NCBI RefSeq assembly: GCF_008017455.1 | Contig: NZ_VRTY01000005.1 | Span: 1 to 64,000, forward strand | Source of the DNA: Pontibacter qinzhouensis | GTDB taxonomy: Bacteria; Bacteroidota; Bacteroidia; Cytophagales; Hymenobacteraceae | Direction: 5' to 3' | DNA length: 64,000 nt | Made by a program: the position numbers and the translations under genes | Part shown: positions 43,263-52,508 of the stretch, piece by piece | Numbering within the stretch: the first letter of the stretch is position 1 | Layout: every line of letters starts with the position of its first letter | Notes under the pieces: generated by a model | Seen by the model: only the letters and a program-made list of their open reading frames with translations | The model's database searches: none | Told to the model about the DNA's origin: nothing

Positions 43263-43301
43263 GAAGGGGTTCCTGCTACTATTTAGCAGGAACCTTTTTT
43301 G
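43263..43301 (+). terminator. Terminator after the second YtxH gene
   Basis: GGTTCCTGCT (43268-43277) and AGCAGGAACC (43285-43294) pair perfectly around a 7-base loop, then TTTTTTG. Confidence 0.88.
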
Positions 43302-43448
43302 TTTAAAGAGATATATTTTCAATCAACTTTAGTTTTTGGTTGCCGTTTACTAGTAGTTATACTGGTTTATTTGCCGCTTTTGCAATGCAGAGCAGGTTTA
43401 AAAACTAGAGTCTAATTTAAGATAACCATTTTTTTAACCTAACATCAG

Positions 43449-43904
43449 ATGAAGACACAAATGGAATGTAGAACATTAGGAGAATCGAAAGGTAACTTTA
43501 CAAATGCTTCAGTTCGCCAGATGAAGCAACGCGATACATCTGCCGAAGCAAGTGAGAGCAGCCATAGCAACAGCGGTACAAAACTGGCAGTAGGTTTATT
43601 AGCAGGCGCAGGCGTTGGTGTGCTGGCAGGTGTGCTTTTAGCTCCTGAAAAAGGAAAGGATGCCCGTAAGAAAATAGCAGAATCTGCCTCTAAACTTGGC
43701 TCACAGGTAAGCAATTCACTTAATTCTACAAAAGAAAAGCTGAATAGCTGGACAGCTGCCAAACCTGATAAAACAAGAGTTGTTACCAGCCCTTACAATG
43801 ATGTGAGCAGTCGTGATCATTCAGCGCTCGACGCCATGGTGAAGGACCAGGTAATTAGGGACGGAGAAGGAGATAGTACTGGTTTGCCGGGTATGCTGAA
43901 GTAA
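43449..43904 (+). CDS. YtxH domain protein
   Basis: 151 residues. A hydrophilic N-terminal ~45 residues precede the YtxH segment LAVGLLAGAGVGVLAGVLLAPEKG, then a basic amphipathic helix (KDARKKIAESASKL). The C-terminus (DHSALDAMVKDQVIRDGEG) is acidic. A third paralog of the two genes upstream, it probably arose by duplication. It is followed by a strong terminator shared with lysS. Confidence 0.75.
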   Translation: MKTQMECRTLGESKGNFTNASVRQMKQRDTSAEASESSHSNSGTKLAVGLLAGAGVGVLAGVLLAPEKGKDARKKIAESASKLGSQVSNSLNSTKEKLNSWTAAKPDKTRVVTSPYNDVSSRDHSALDAMVKDQVIRDGEGDSTGLPGMLK

Positions 43905-43920
43905 AAGCTTCATGCGTGTA

Positions 43921-43961
43921 AAAAAGGAGGGCTTGCTGTATAACAGCAAGCCCTCCTTTTT
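43921..43961. terminator. Bidirectional terminator between YtxH and lysS genes
   Basis: AAAAAGGAGGGCTTGCTGT and ACAGCAAGCCCTCCTTTTT form a perfect 19-base stem around ATA. It serves both convergent genes. Confidence 0.93.
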
Positions 43962-43978
43962 ATCTAAATTCAATGCTC

Positions 43979-45505
43979 TTACTCTTCTGATTTCTCCGGC
44001 TTCATTTGCGGGAAGAACAGCACATCCTGAATAGAGTGGGAGTTGGTCATGATCATAGACAGGCGGTCTATGCCGATGCCCAGACCAGCCGTTGGTGGCA
44101 TGCCGTACTCCAGGGCACGCAGGAAATCTTCGTCCAGTACCATGGCCTCGGTGTCGCCGCGCTTGCCTAGCTCCAACTGCTCCTCAAAGCGGGCACGCTG
44201 GTCTATCGGGTCGTTTAGCTCAGAGAAGGCGTTGCAGATTTCCTTGCCGTTGCAAATAGCCTCGAATCGCTCCACCAGACCTGGCTTGCTACGGTGCTTC
44301 TTCGCCAGCGGGCTCATCTCTACCGGGTAGTCGGTAATAAAGGTTGGCTGAATCAGGTAAGGTTCGCAGGTTTCCCCGAAAATCTCATCAATGATTTTGC
44401 CTTTGCCCAGTTTCGGGTCTACTTTAATGCCCAGTTTTTCGGCAGTTGCCCGGAGCTGTGGCTCCTCCATTTCTGATATATCTATTTTGGTGAAGTGCTC
44501 TATGGCTTCGAACATGGTAAAGCGTTTCCAGGGGCGCTTAAAATCGATAGTGTTTTCGCCTACCTGCACCTGCGTTTTGCCATGCAGGGCCAGCGCTACT
44601 TTTTCTACCATCTCTTCTACCAGGTCCATCATCCAGTTATAGTCTTTGTAGGCTACATACAGCTCTACCTGCGTAAACTCAGGGTTATGGAAACGGCTCA
44701 TGCCTTCGTTACGGAAGTCTTTGGCAAACTCGAACACACCATCGAAACCACCTACTATGAGGCGCTTCAGGTATAGCTCGTTGGCTATGCGCAGGTACAG
44801 CGTCATGTCCAGGGTATTGTGGTGCGTTTTAAACGGACGGGCAGCAGCACCGCCGTACAGCGGCTGCAGAATAGGCGTTTCTACTTCCAGGTAGCCTTGT
44901 TCGTTCAGGAAGTTGCGCATGGTGTTTACCAGCTGCGTCCGCTTCCGGAAGGTTTCGCGCACCTGCGGGTTCACGATCAGGTCTACGTAGCGCTGGCGGT
45001 AGCGCAGTTCCGGGTCTGTAAAGCCATCGTGCACAATCTCATTCCCGTTCTCGTCTATTTCGCGCTTTACAACAGGCAGCGGCTTCAGCGATTTAGTGAG
45101 CAGTTTCAGCTCGGTTACGTGCACCGATATTTCGCCAACCTGCGTTACAAAGGCGTATCCTTTTATGCCGATAAAATCGCCGATGTCGAGCATTTTCTTA
45201 AACACTGTGTTGTACAGGTCTTTGTTGTCGCCGGGGGCAATATCGTCGCGCGACACGTAGATCTGGATGCGGCCGGAGCTATCCATAAGTTCGGCAAACG
45301 AGGCCTTGCCCATAATACGACGGCTCATCAGGCGGCCAGCCAGGGTTACCTCCTGGAAGTTGTTCTGCTCCTTATCGAAATTTTCTTTTATCTCTTTGGC
45401 TGTGGCAGTAACTTCAAAAAGCTCAGACGGATAAGGGTTTATACCCATTTTCTCCAGCTCTTCGCGCTCATGGCGTCTGCGTAGTTCCTGTTCGCTCAGT
45501 TGCAT
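43979..45505 (-). CDS. lysS: Lysine--tRNA ligase (class II)
   Basis: 508 residues, standard length. An OB-fold anticodon-binding domain (residues ~55-165) precedes the class II core: motif 2 in [24 protein letters not shown] (near 265-285) and motif 3 in [13 protein letters not shown] (near 480). The lysine pocket residues are in the family order. It charges tRNA-Lys. The last residues (KPEKSEE) are acidic. The upstream 300 bases hold the next repeats and a promoter I cannot pin down. Confidence 0.97.
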   Translation of the reverse strand: MQLSEQELRRRHEREELEKMGINPYPSELFEVTATAKEIKENFDKEQNNFQEVTLAGRLMSRRIMGKASFAELMDSSGRIQIYVSRDDIAPGDNKDLYNTVFKKMLDIGDFIGIKGYAFVTQVGEISVHVTELKLLTKSLKPLPVVKREIDENGNEIVHDGFTDPELRYRQRYVDLIVNPQVRETFRKRTQLVNTMRNFLNEQGYLEVETPILQPLYGGAAARPFKTHHNTLDMTLYLRIANELYLKRLIVGGFDGVFEFAKDFRNEGMSRFHNPEFTQVELYVAYKDYNWMMDLVEEMVEKVALALHGKTQVQVGENTIDFKRPWKRFTMFEAIEHFTKIDISEMEEPQLRATAEKLGIKVDPKLGKGKIIDEIFGETCEPYLIQPTFITDYPVEMSPLAKKHRSKPGLVERFEAICNGKEICNAFSELNDPIDQRARFEEQLELGKRGDTEAMVLDEDFLRALEYGMPPTAGLGIGIDRLSMIMTNSHSIQDVLFFPQMKPEKSEE

Positions 45506-45782
45506 GCTTTATCTGCTAATGGTGGTTTTTATAAACAAGCTGTAAAATTGATAAATATTCGGGAGCTTTTAAACTCTTAATTGCTTATTGTTTACCAGAT
45601 ATGAGCGCAGGTGCTAAAAAAACTCCGTGCTTTTATAGAATTATAGTCCGTTTCTTACCCTTTCGAAATTTGAAGAACTTAGGGAAACAGGACACAAGCC
45701 GCGTGGAGAGTTAAAAGTTAAAAGTTATCAAAGGCCAATTTAACCACTAAGCAATTCAACAATTTAACAACCAACAATCAGC
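45506..45782. other. Repeat-rich intergenic region before lysS
   Basis: Between lysS (start at 45505, minus) and the unknown gene ending at 45833. It contains the lysS promoter region and, at 45727-45782, a TAACCACTAAGCAATTCAAC-type tract that abuts 57-base element 16. I see no gene in it. Confidence 0.5.
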
Positions 45783-45839
45783 AATTATTCAAATGAAAAT
45801 GCCCTCCAGAAGGTTTTAGGCCTAAAAAAGCCTTAGGTT
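45783..45839 (+). repeat. 57-base element, copy 16, touching a stop codon
   Basis: Plus-strand, 57 bases, core GCCCTCCAGAAGG, right end CCTTAGGTT (degraded). Its last 7 bases contain the stop codon of the minus-strand gene at 45833. Confidence 0.8.
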
Positions 45840-46219
45840 CTGTTAAAGACCGTGAGCAGCAGGCGCGAGCCCTCTGCCATTACCTGCACGTTCAGCCGGT
45901 GAAAATCGTCGAATTCAATTTGCACGCCATCCTGGTAGCCGCGCTGGTTTGTAAGTCGCCAGATGTAGGCGATGCTCTTTTTCTGGTTGGCGATTGGTTT
46001 TTGCAGCAGCTTGTCGTGGTTTATGGTGGTTGCTAAGGTAGCGGCAGTAAGCACATCAATTATCACTTCGTCGAGGTCTGGTTCTATGGTGATGACCAGG
46101 TAAAGCTCCTCTACCTGAAAAACGGTGTGCACGATCCAGTTCGTTTCGGGGTCGAGCAGCGCGTAGGCTTTGGTTACTTCTTTGCCGGTTAGTTCGTCGA
46201 GGTCTGCTTCTGATGCCAT
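45833..46219 (-). CDS. Protein of unknown function
   Basis: 128 residues, acidic, no signal peptide or membrane segment. It begins ASEADLDELTGKEVTKAYAL, then a beta-rich middle with HTVFQVEELYLVITIEPDLD, ILKPIANQ-like KPIANQKKSIAYIWRLTNQRG and a C-terminal strand pair (LNVQVMAEGSRLLLTVF). The alternation suggests a small alpha/beta fold. I do not recognise the family. Its 3' end is fixed by the inverted 57-base element 16, whose end supplies the stop codon. Confidence 0.6.
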   Translation of the reverse strand: MASEADLDELTGKEVTKAYALLDPETNWIVHTVFQVEELYLVITIEPDLDEVIIDVLTAATLATTINHDKLLQKPIANQKKSIAYIWRLTNQRGYQDGVQIEFDDFHRLNVQVMAEGSRLLLTVFNRT

Positions 46220-46283
46220 AAAAAGGTATGAAAGACTGAATAGTTTAGGATGCGTGAAAAAAGTACTTATTGGCCCTGAAGCA

Positions 46284-46341
46284 AATTATTCTAATGAAAA
46301 CAGCCTTCCGGAGTAGTTTTTGGCCTTTGGGTGTTGAGGGT
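46284..46341 (+). repeat. 57-base element, copy 17
   Basis: Plus-strand, 58 bases, core GCCTTCCGGAG followed by TAGTTTTTGGCC, end GTTGAGGGT. It lies upstream of the AraC-type gene and of the unknown gene at 45833-46219, between divergent genes. Confidence 0.82.
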
Positions 46342-46540
46342 GCAGCACTCGCCCAACTTACCAGCCGAACCGAAGCACTTGTATAGCCTGCCCTGATTAT
46401 ATACCAGAAGCCCCAAAACTGCTGCAGATCACGACCAGTTGCTGGTTCCTGTGGCAAATTAAAAAGATATCGGCAGCTAAACTATTGCTGTGCCAGCCTC
46501 AGGCAATTTTATTATCTTAGCAGTAGTTACAGCCACGCAT

Positions 46541-47563
46541 ATGTCCGAAGAAATCCATACTCTTAGTGCTCCATCTGTGAGCCTGCTCCTGCACGTGTTT
46601 CGCCTGAAAGGTCTGGACACGGAGGCGCTTTGCCGGCAGGCGGGGCTGGAGCCGGTGCATTTGCAGGACGTAAACAACCGCGTGCCTGTACAGAACATGC
46701 AGGCTCTCTGGGCCGCTGCCATAGCAGCTTCCGGAGACCCTGACCTGGCGCTGCATGCAGGGGAGGCCGTTAACCCGACATCGGCTGGCGTAATTGCGTA
46801 TGTTATGATGAACGCAGCCACGTTGCACGAGTCGCTGCAGAAGCTTTGCCGCTACCAGGATATTGTGTGTGAGGCCATCAGGACAAGCCTGGAACTGAAA
46901 GGAGAGGAGGCGCAGATAAAGCTTCAGGTAATTAGCCCTGTGCTGGCAAACCCACGGCACGCGCTAGATTGTGAACTGGTAGTCTATAAAAATGCATTTG
47001 AGGCGCTGGTGGGGCAGCTCGTGCCCCTGAAACAGGTGTTGTTTGTATATCCCAAACCCACCAGCATTGCCGAGCACGAACGATTATTTGCGCCTGCCAC
47101 CCTGGTTTTTGACGCACCACATAGCGGCTTTGTGCTGCACGCCGATTGCCTGAAACTGCCCGTCGTAACAGCCAACCAGGAGCTGAACCTTGTATTTGAA
47201 AAATACGCCCAGGAGTATCTGCAAAAACTGAAGGAGCCAAAAACACTACGCGAGCGGGTGCAGCGCGAAATTACGCAGTTGCTGAAAGGGGAGGAACCAG
47301 CCATTAACACCGTGGCCCGCAACCTGGCCATGAGCGTGCGCAGCCTGCAGAGCAAACTCAAGGAAGAAGGTGTAACATACCAGGCCTTGCTTAACGATAT
47401 CCGGAAAGAAATTGCCCTCAAGCACCTGCACGACAACCAGAACACTATTGCGGATATCGCCTACCTGTTAGGTTTTGCCGAGCCAAGCGTCTTTTCCCGG
47501 TCCTTTAAAAAATGGACGGGCCTGCCGCCTGCTCAATACCGGCAACAACTTGCTGTTGCTTAA
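46541..47563 (+). CDS. AraC family transcriptional regulator
   Basis: 340 residues from the ATG at 46541; an earlier ATG at 46490 would add 17 residues without family character. The N-terminal ~190 residues match the arabinose-binding-type sensor domain (VSLLLHVFRLKGLDTEALC, HAGEAVNPTSAGVIAYVMM). The C-terminal ~100 residues are the two helix-turn-helix motifs of AraC: ARNLAMSVRSLQSKLKEEG, TIADIAYLLGFAEPSVFSRSF and FKKWTGLPPAQYR. It binds DNA and probably responds to a small molecule. The target genes are unknown. Confidence 0.9.
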   Translation: MSEEIHTLSAPSVSLLLHVFRLKGLDTEALCRQAGLEPVHLQDVNNRVPVQNMQALWAAAIAASGDPDLALHAGEAVNPTSAGVIAYVMMNAATLHESLQKLCRYQDIVCEAIRTSLELKGEEAQIKLQVISPVLANPRHALDCELVVYKNAFEALVGQLVPLKQVLFVYPKPTSIAEHERLFAPATLVFDAPHSGFVLHADCLKLPVVTANQELNLVFEKYAQEYLQKLKEPKTLRERVQREITQLLKGEEPAINTVARNLAMSVRSLQSKLKEEGVTYQALLNDIRKEIALKHLHDNQNTIADIAYLLGFAEPSVFSRSFKKWTGLPPAQYRQQLAVA

Positions 47564-47861
47564 ATGCGAAGCCCAGCAAATCTTTTTTTAGCAAAAACAC
47601 GCCTTTCCAGAGGCCAGCTCAACAGTATGCGCTAATGGCTGGTCAGAGCACCATTTAGTTACCAGATTAGCCGTATAAGTAATGAACCTTACCGGGTTCG
47701 GCGTATGTTCTGCCAGAGCTTAGTGCCAGGCAACCAGAATATTACTTCCTTCTCAGGTTATGAAATAAAAATCCTGAACCGAAGTGTTTTTTTATTGTGA
47801 ACTTAGCACGAATTTTGTGAGCGGTGAAATAGTAAACCTTGCTTTTCTTTTTTTATAATTC

Positions 47862-48326
47862 ATGTTTGAAGTACTCTTCTTTACCTTCTTGCTCAGCATA
47901 TCGCCGCTTGGTGAAGCTCGTGCGGGTATTCCTTACGCTATTCTGAACGATGTTCATATTGGCTGGGCATTTTTAATCGGCTTAATTGCCAACCTGTTGA
48001 TCTACCCGTTGTTTATGTGGCTGATCGACACGTTTAACAAAAAGTTATGGCCAAACCGTGTCTATCGGAAAAGCGTGGTAAAACTGTCGAAGCGTGCCAA
48101 GAACGGGGTAGGCGCCGATAACCAGAAATATGGTTTCTGGGGTTTAATGATTTTTGTAATGATTCCGTTGCCAGGAACCGGAGCCTATATGGGTACCATT
48201 GCCGCCAATGTGCTGAAAATTGAACGGAAGAAAGCTTTTCTGGCCATTAGTTTAGGTGTGGTGAGTTCTTGTGTTATTATGGCGGCTGCCATGTATTTAG
48301 GCGCCAAAGGCATACAGCTGCTGTAG
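47862..48326 (+). CDS. Small multi-drug export protein family (COG2426)
   Basis: 154 residues, four to five membrane segments. The family signature LSISPLGEARAGIPYAIL lies near the start, and IFVMIPLPGTGAYMGTIAANVL near residue 105. The family is named small multi-drug export but transport has not been shown for most members. It is transcribed alone, with a strong terminator shared with the convergent epimerase gene. Confidence 0.85.
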   Translation: MFEVLFFTFLLSISPLGEARAGIPYAILNDVHIGWAFLIGLIANLLIYPLFMWLIDTFNKKLWPNRVYRKSVVKLSKRAKNGVGADNQKYGFWGLMIFVMIPLPGTGAYMGTIAANVLKIERKKAFLAISLGVVSSCVIMAAAMYLGAKGIQLL

Positions 48327-48351
48327 CTTACTGCTGCTGCATGGGCCTCTG

Positions 48352-48400
48352 AAATTGCCTGTGGCTGTCCGGCTTAGCGCCGTGCAGCCACAGGCAATTT
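48352..48400. terminator. Bidirectional terminator
   Basis: AAATTGCCTGTGGCTG (48352-48367) and CAGCCACAGGCAATTT (48385-48400) form a perfect 16-base stem around a 17-base loop. Confidence 0.92.
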
Positions 48401-48405
48401 TTATG

Positions 48406-49371
48406 TTAACCCGCGCTGTGTTGCCGGAACCATGCCAGCGTGTGTTGTATGGCTTCTGGCATAGGCGTTACAGCAAAGTGTGGCAAGGTACGCCTCAGTT
48501 TGTCGTCGTGGAGCAGGAGGGTGTTATCCCATAAATAGGCCATCTCCTTTATTTCTCTCATCAGGGGCATAAACATGCTCAGGATATTGAGAAGCGTTTT
48601 GCTGTATACCTTATGCTTTGGCCTGGTACCTGCTACAGCGGCTATCTGCTCTTGCCAGGCTTTGATGGATGGAACTATCTCTCCTGCAAAATTATAAAGT
48701 GCATACGGCTCTTCCGGCGCTGCAACCGATAGCGCATAAAATGCCCTGGCTGCATCGGGCGTATACACCAACTGGTGCGGAATGTCGTTGCGGATGAGCC
48801 ATGGCATGGCTTTGCCTGTAAGGGCTCCCCTGAAAATAGGTGCAATACCTTCGTTAACTACATTCGGGCCCCAGAAGTCGGGCAGGCGCAGGTTTATAAC
48901 ATGGCATCTACCGGCAGTGGCTGCTTGTTTCAGGAGCTGCTCCAGCTTAACCCGTAGCTGGCCTTTGCGGGAGCACGGAGTTTCGGGGCTGGTTTCCGTT
49001 ATGTGAGTGGTGAGGCCGAAGTTGTAAATATTTCCCGGAAAAAGAATGGTGGCTTTAGCTGGTGTGGCAGCCTCTATTACAAGGTTCGTAATTCGCTCCA
49101 TGTTGCCTTCCCACTGGGGGTAAGGGTAATTAATGCCATAGAAAATATGTGTGGCCGTGGCCGACAGACTTTTCAAAAGCTCTAAATTGGTTGCATCACC
49201 TTCCACCAGGGTTAGGTCAGGGTGATCGGGAAACAGCTTTTGTGCCTTTTGTTTGTTTCGAACCAGTAATGTGGTTTGCTCCTGGTGTGCTAATAGCTCT
49301 TTTGTAAAGGCATACCCTATGCTGCCTGTTCCGCCTAAAACTACGTACTGTCTTTTTACCTGTGTCGTCAT
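48406..49371 (-). CDS. NAD-dependent epimerase/dehydratase family protein
   Basis: 321 residues. It has an N-terminal Rossmann fold with GGTGSIGYAFTKEL, but the usual Tyr-x3-Lys catalytic pair is hard to locate: the corresponding region reads NIYNFGLTTHITE. So it may belong to the NmrA-like or atypical side of the extended SDR family and may lack dehydratase activity. The substrate is unknown. It lies between the small multi-drug export gene and the HEAT/cyclophilin gene, with no evident partner. Confidence 0.78.
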   Translation of the reverse strand: MTTQVKRQYVVLGGTGSIGYAFTKELLAHQEQTTLLVRNKQKAQKLFPDHPDLTLVEGDATNLELLKSLSATATHIFYGINYPYPQWEGNMERITNLVIEAATPAKATILFPGNIYNFGLTTHITETSPETPCSRKGQLRVKLEQLLKQAATAGRCHVINLRLPDFWGPNVVNEGIAPIFRGALTGKAMPWLIRNDIPHQLVYTPDAARAFYALSVAAPEEPYALYNFAGEIVPSIKAWQEQIAAVAGTRPKHKVYSKTLLNILSMFMPLMREIKEMAYLWDNTLLLHDDKLRRTLPHFAVTPMPEAIQHTLAWFRQHSAG

Positions 49372-49711
49372 GGTCTTTGCCTTTAGTGATAGTACAAAGA
49401 TCTGGGAGTGAGGTGTAATCAGTTATGACACATGCCGTAATTCACTTGATGTATTGCGCATTTTTTGAGGTGCGAAACTTTTAGTAGTTGTGAATGAAGT
49501 GCTAAAAGACGGCGCTGCACTGTAAAGGCAGCAATTCAGGTAAAAGGACAGAAGACTTTTGTCCGAATCAGGTGTTACAGGATTTTAAGATGTTAAGGAT
49601 GTTGCTCAGGTTTGCCTAGAAGAACATTTTAATTAATCGGTCAGGCCCTTAAAATTCAAATGAATTAACAATTCAGCAAATAACAATTCAACAATTAACA
49701 GCCAACAACCA

Positions 49712-49768
49712 AATTATTCAGATGAAAATGGCCTCCAAAAGGTTTTTTGCTTCGGAGGTGCCAAGGGT
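49712..49768 (+). repeat. 57-base element, copy 18
   Basis: Plus-strand, 57 bases, core GGCCTCCAAAAGG followed by TTTTTTGC, end TGCCAAGGGT. It ends 11 bases from the stop of the minus-strand HEAT/cyclophilin gene and is preceded by an AACAATTCAACAATTAACAG tract. Confidence 0.88.
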
Positions 49769-49779
49769 CATAATGGGAG

Positions 49780-51729
49780 TTATTGTGCCATTTCTACACC
49801 AAGTATAGCGTCGCCTACCAGCAATTGGTGCACCACCTCCATGCCATCTACTACTTTTGCGAAAATAGTGTAGCGGCCATTGAGGTGAGGTGTAGGGGAG
49901 TGAGTGATGAACCATTGGTTACTTTCGGTGTCTTTTCCTGCAGATGCCATACCTACATAGCCTTCCTGAAACTTTAAAGGCGCAAACTCCGATCGGATCG
50001 AGTAGTCGGAGCTGCCCCAACCATCGCCCCGCTTATCACCGCCCTGCACCACAAAGTTCGGCACTACCCTGTGAAAACTGAGCCCGTTAAAAAAGCCTTG
50101 TCTGGTTAATTCTACAAAGTTAGCCACTGTACCGGGTGCCTCCTCTACCAATAGCTGCATCCGAATATCGCCTTTGCCGGTTTTAATCTTTACCAATTGT
50201 TCTGTGGGTATAGTTTTGACCAGGGCCCAGTTAATAGGATGCGTAAAAGGGTTTTTGGGAGGTTCAGAAGCAGTTTTGCCACTCAGGAAATCGATGGTTT
50301 TCTGCAGCTCTATGTTTGTTTCCATGTCGCGAGGGAGTTGCAGCTTTTGCTGAGCCTGCTTCAGAAAGCCAGCGTCCTGGTAAGTTTCGCGGTAGTTCAG
50401 CTTCGGTTCTCTGATTACGCCTGCCGCTATGCCTGTTAGTGCCACATCGCCCGACAATATGGCTCGTTTCAACAGATCGGCAAAATCCTGCTCCAACGCT
50501 TCCGGAAAATCGGCCTGTTGACGCATGGCAGCCAGTGCTTCTATGCCGTAAGTAGCTATAACAGGTTGTTTGGCGGTAAATGTTTCGGCTTCTATAAACT
50601 TGTAGTTCGCATAATCGGCAGACAGGGCTTTAAGCAGATGCGCTTTAGCGTAAGGGTTTTGAGCGGTTGTATACAATTGCTTGTACTGGTTGCTGATGCG
50701 GCTCTTTACCACACTGTTGTGCAGGGTTACCCACATCAGGCCGGCTTTAACACGTTCGTCTTTTACCTGGCTTAGTGGCTGTTGCAGGCGGGCTGCATTT
50801 ACAAACCGGGCATTGGCCTGCAGGAATTCTGCAGTGGCCACGGCTACCTGTATGTTCTTGTCGTGCAGAGCTGCCAGAATAGCTGCTTCTATCTCCTCAA
50901 AGTCTTCTATGCCAGCCATGGCGCGTATAGCATTTATGCGTACACGGTAATCGGGGTCGCTTTGCGCTATGCCCGACAGAAAACTGGCTTTGTCGCGGGT
51001 TCTTACTTTGGCCATGGCTTGCGCAAGGGCCATACGCATTTCAGGGTTAGGGTCGGAGGTGGCGGCACTTAAAATAGGTTGCCGGAACTGGGTAAGATCT
51101 ATTCTGGGGGTGCGGGCCAGGTATTGAGCTGCTGCCAGTCTGGCTTCAGGTGCATCGGTTTGGGCCAGGAGCTGCAAGGCTTTATCGGTGGTTCTGATGC
51201 TGTGCCGTTGCCGCAGGCCCAGGTAATAGAGGCCCCATGCCTGCCCCGCCTGCGCCTGTGCTGATGTAGCTTTAAGAGTTGCCAGGTACTCTGCGCCCGC
51301 CCTGGTCGATACCTTGCCCAGCGCTTCAAGCAGGGTGGCCTGCACACTCGGCTGTTGCTCGTGTGGCAGGTGTAAGATAAGCGCAGATTCTGCTTTCTCG
51401 TGCCCGATCTGGCCAATAGCAAAGGCCGCCGCTTCGCGAACAGCAGTTGTTGTGTCGGAGAGCATGGAGAGGAGCGGGGGCAGCGCCAGCGTATCTTGTA
51501 CAGAGGCAAACGCAAGTGCTGCCTCCTGCCTGTAAAGTGCTTTGGAGTGGTTCAGGTAAGCGAGCAGTTCGGCTGTTTTCCGCTCATCCTGCAGGGTTCT
51601 GATAGCTACCAGCGTCGCATCATGAAATTTGTTTGCCGGTGCTACAGGGGCAATGCTCTGTTGCGGTTGTTGCCAGCAAGCGGCCAGAAAAGAAATTCCG
51701 GCTAAGAAATATAATAATCTGATTTTCAT
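49780..51729 (-). CDS. HEAT-repeat lipoprotein with C-terminal cyclophilin domain
   Basis: 649 residues. A lipoprotein signal ends in FLAACWQQP (cysteine near residue 18). HEAT-like repeats fill residues ~45-320 (ALAFASVQDTLALPPLLSML, AAAFAIGQIGHEKAESALIL, AIRAMAGIEDFEEIEAAILAAL). The last ~145 residues are a cyclophilin-type peptidyl-prolyl isomerase, with LSFHRVVPNFVVQGGDKRGDG and NQWFITHSPTPHLNGRYTIF, catalytic arginine kept. The combination suggests a periplasmic or outer-membrane folding factor acting on large clients. It is transcribed alone and separated from the epimerase by a repeat-rich region. Confidence 0.88.
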   Translation of the reverse strand: MKIRLLYFLAGISFLAACWQQPQQSIAPVAPANKFHDATLVAIRTLQDERKTAELLAYLNHSKALYRQEAALAFASVQDTLALPPLLSMLSDTTTAVREAAAFAIGQIGHEKAESALILHLPHEQQPSVQATLLEALGKVSTRAGAEYLATLKATSAQAQAGQAWGLYYLGLRQRHSIRTTDKALQLLAQTDAPEARLAAAQYLARTPRIDLTQFRQPILSAATSDPNPEMRMALAQAMAKVRTRDKASFLSGIAQSDPDYRVRINAIRAMAGIEDFEEIEAAILAALHDKNIQVAVATAEFLQANARFVNAARLQQPLSQVKDERVKAGLMWVTLHNSVVKSRISNQYKQLYTTAQNPYAKAHLLKALSADYANYKFIEAETFTAKQPVIATYGIEALAAMRQQADFPEALEQDFADLLKRAILSGDVALTGIAAGVIREPKLNYRETYQDAGFLKQAQQKLQLPRDMETNIELQKTIDFLSGKTASEPPKNPFTHPINWALVKTIPTEQLVKIKTGKGDIRMQLLVEEAPGTVANFVELTRQGFFNGLSFHRVVPNFVVQGGDKRGDGWGSSDYSIRSEFAPLKFQEGYVGMASAGKDTESNQWFITHSPTPHLNGRYTIFAKVVDGMEVVHQLLVGDAILGVEMAQ

Positions 51730-52007
51730 GAAGATGATTGGTTGCGCAAGGTAATATATAATAAAAATAAGAATAATGTGTTAGAATAACAGATGTTGTT
51801 GTTGCCTGACAGGCTATTCCGCACAAAGTCTGCTCCTCTTAAAGGGTTTAATACAGCAATAAATCAACTATTTTGGTATTTTGTAGACGAGTTGAATACG
51901 TATTGTTAAAATTAACCAGCTAAAACAATAGTTGTAGCTTTTGTAGGTGAAAATTTTGAAAACTGTTTTTTTCTATGTATGTTTAATTTCATTTAATCCC
52001 TGAAGGT

Positions 52008-52484
52008 ATGTCGAACTTTAGCTTAAAGTTGTTTGAAAATGCCTACCAGCTGGAGCCGAAAGCTGAGCAAAGGTTAACAGGTGCCATATATGCTGCTATT
52101 AGCATTAACCTGATTCTGCTGCTTTACCTTGCCTACTCAAACGGGTTTTTGGTAGGCTTGCTTATTTTTATGTCGAATTTATTTTTTGCTGCCTATTTCT
52201 GTAAATTTTTATGGTACCAATACAGGCCACAGTATCGGTTACATTTTACATTAACAACAGGTGGCGTGCGCTATCGTACTGTTTCTGCACAAAAAGAACA
52301 GGAGTTTGAATGGGAAGAAGTTGATGTTGTGCGCTTTGAGCAGGACAGGCTTCTTTTCGTTCTGAAAAATGATGAACAGCATGAAATAGGCATGGACAAA
52401 ATTCAGAGTCCAACTATTCTGCAGCAAGCCAGAAGAAAGATAAAGAAAATAGCCAAGAAGAAAGACATTATGGTTGTGGTTTAA
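52008..52484 (+). CDS. Membrane protein with PH-like domain, unknown function
   Basis: 158 residues. Two membrane segments (~residues 24-45 and 48-68) are followed by a beta-rich soluble part: LHFTLTTGGVRYRTVSAQKEQEF, EWEEVDVVRFEQDRLLFVLKNDEQHEI. That part looks like a bacterial PH (YcxB-like) domain. The next gene is of the same design, so the two form a pair. The function is unknown. Confidence 0.65.
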   Translation: MSNFSLKLFENAYQLEPKAEQRLTGAIYAAISINLILLLYLAYSNGFLVGLLIFMSNLFFAAYFCKFLWYQYRPQYRLHFTLTTGGVRYRTVSAQKEQEFEWEEVDVVRFEQDRLLFVLKNDEQHEIGMDKIQSPTILQQARRKIKKIAKKKDIMVVV

Positions 52485-52508
52485 GGTTGTCGCCTCACTT
52501 AATTTTAT

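Noticed and set aside
44819..45484. 221-codon plus-strand frame opposite lysS
   Set aside because: Antisense shadow of lysS.
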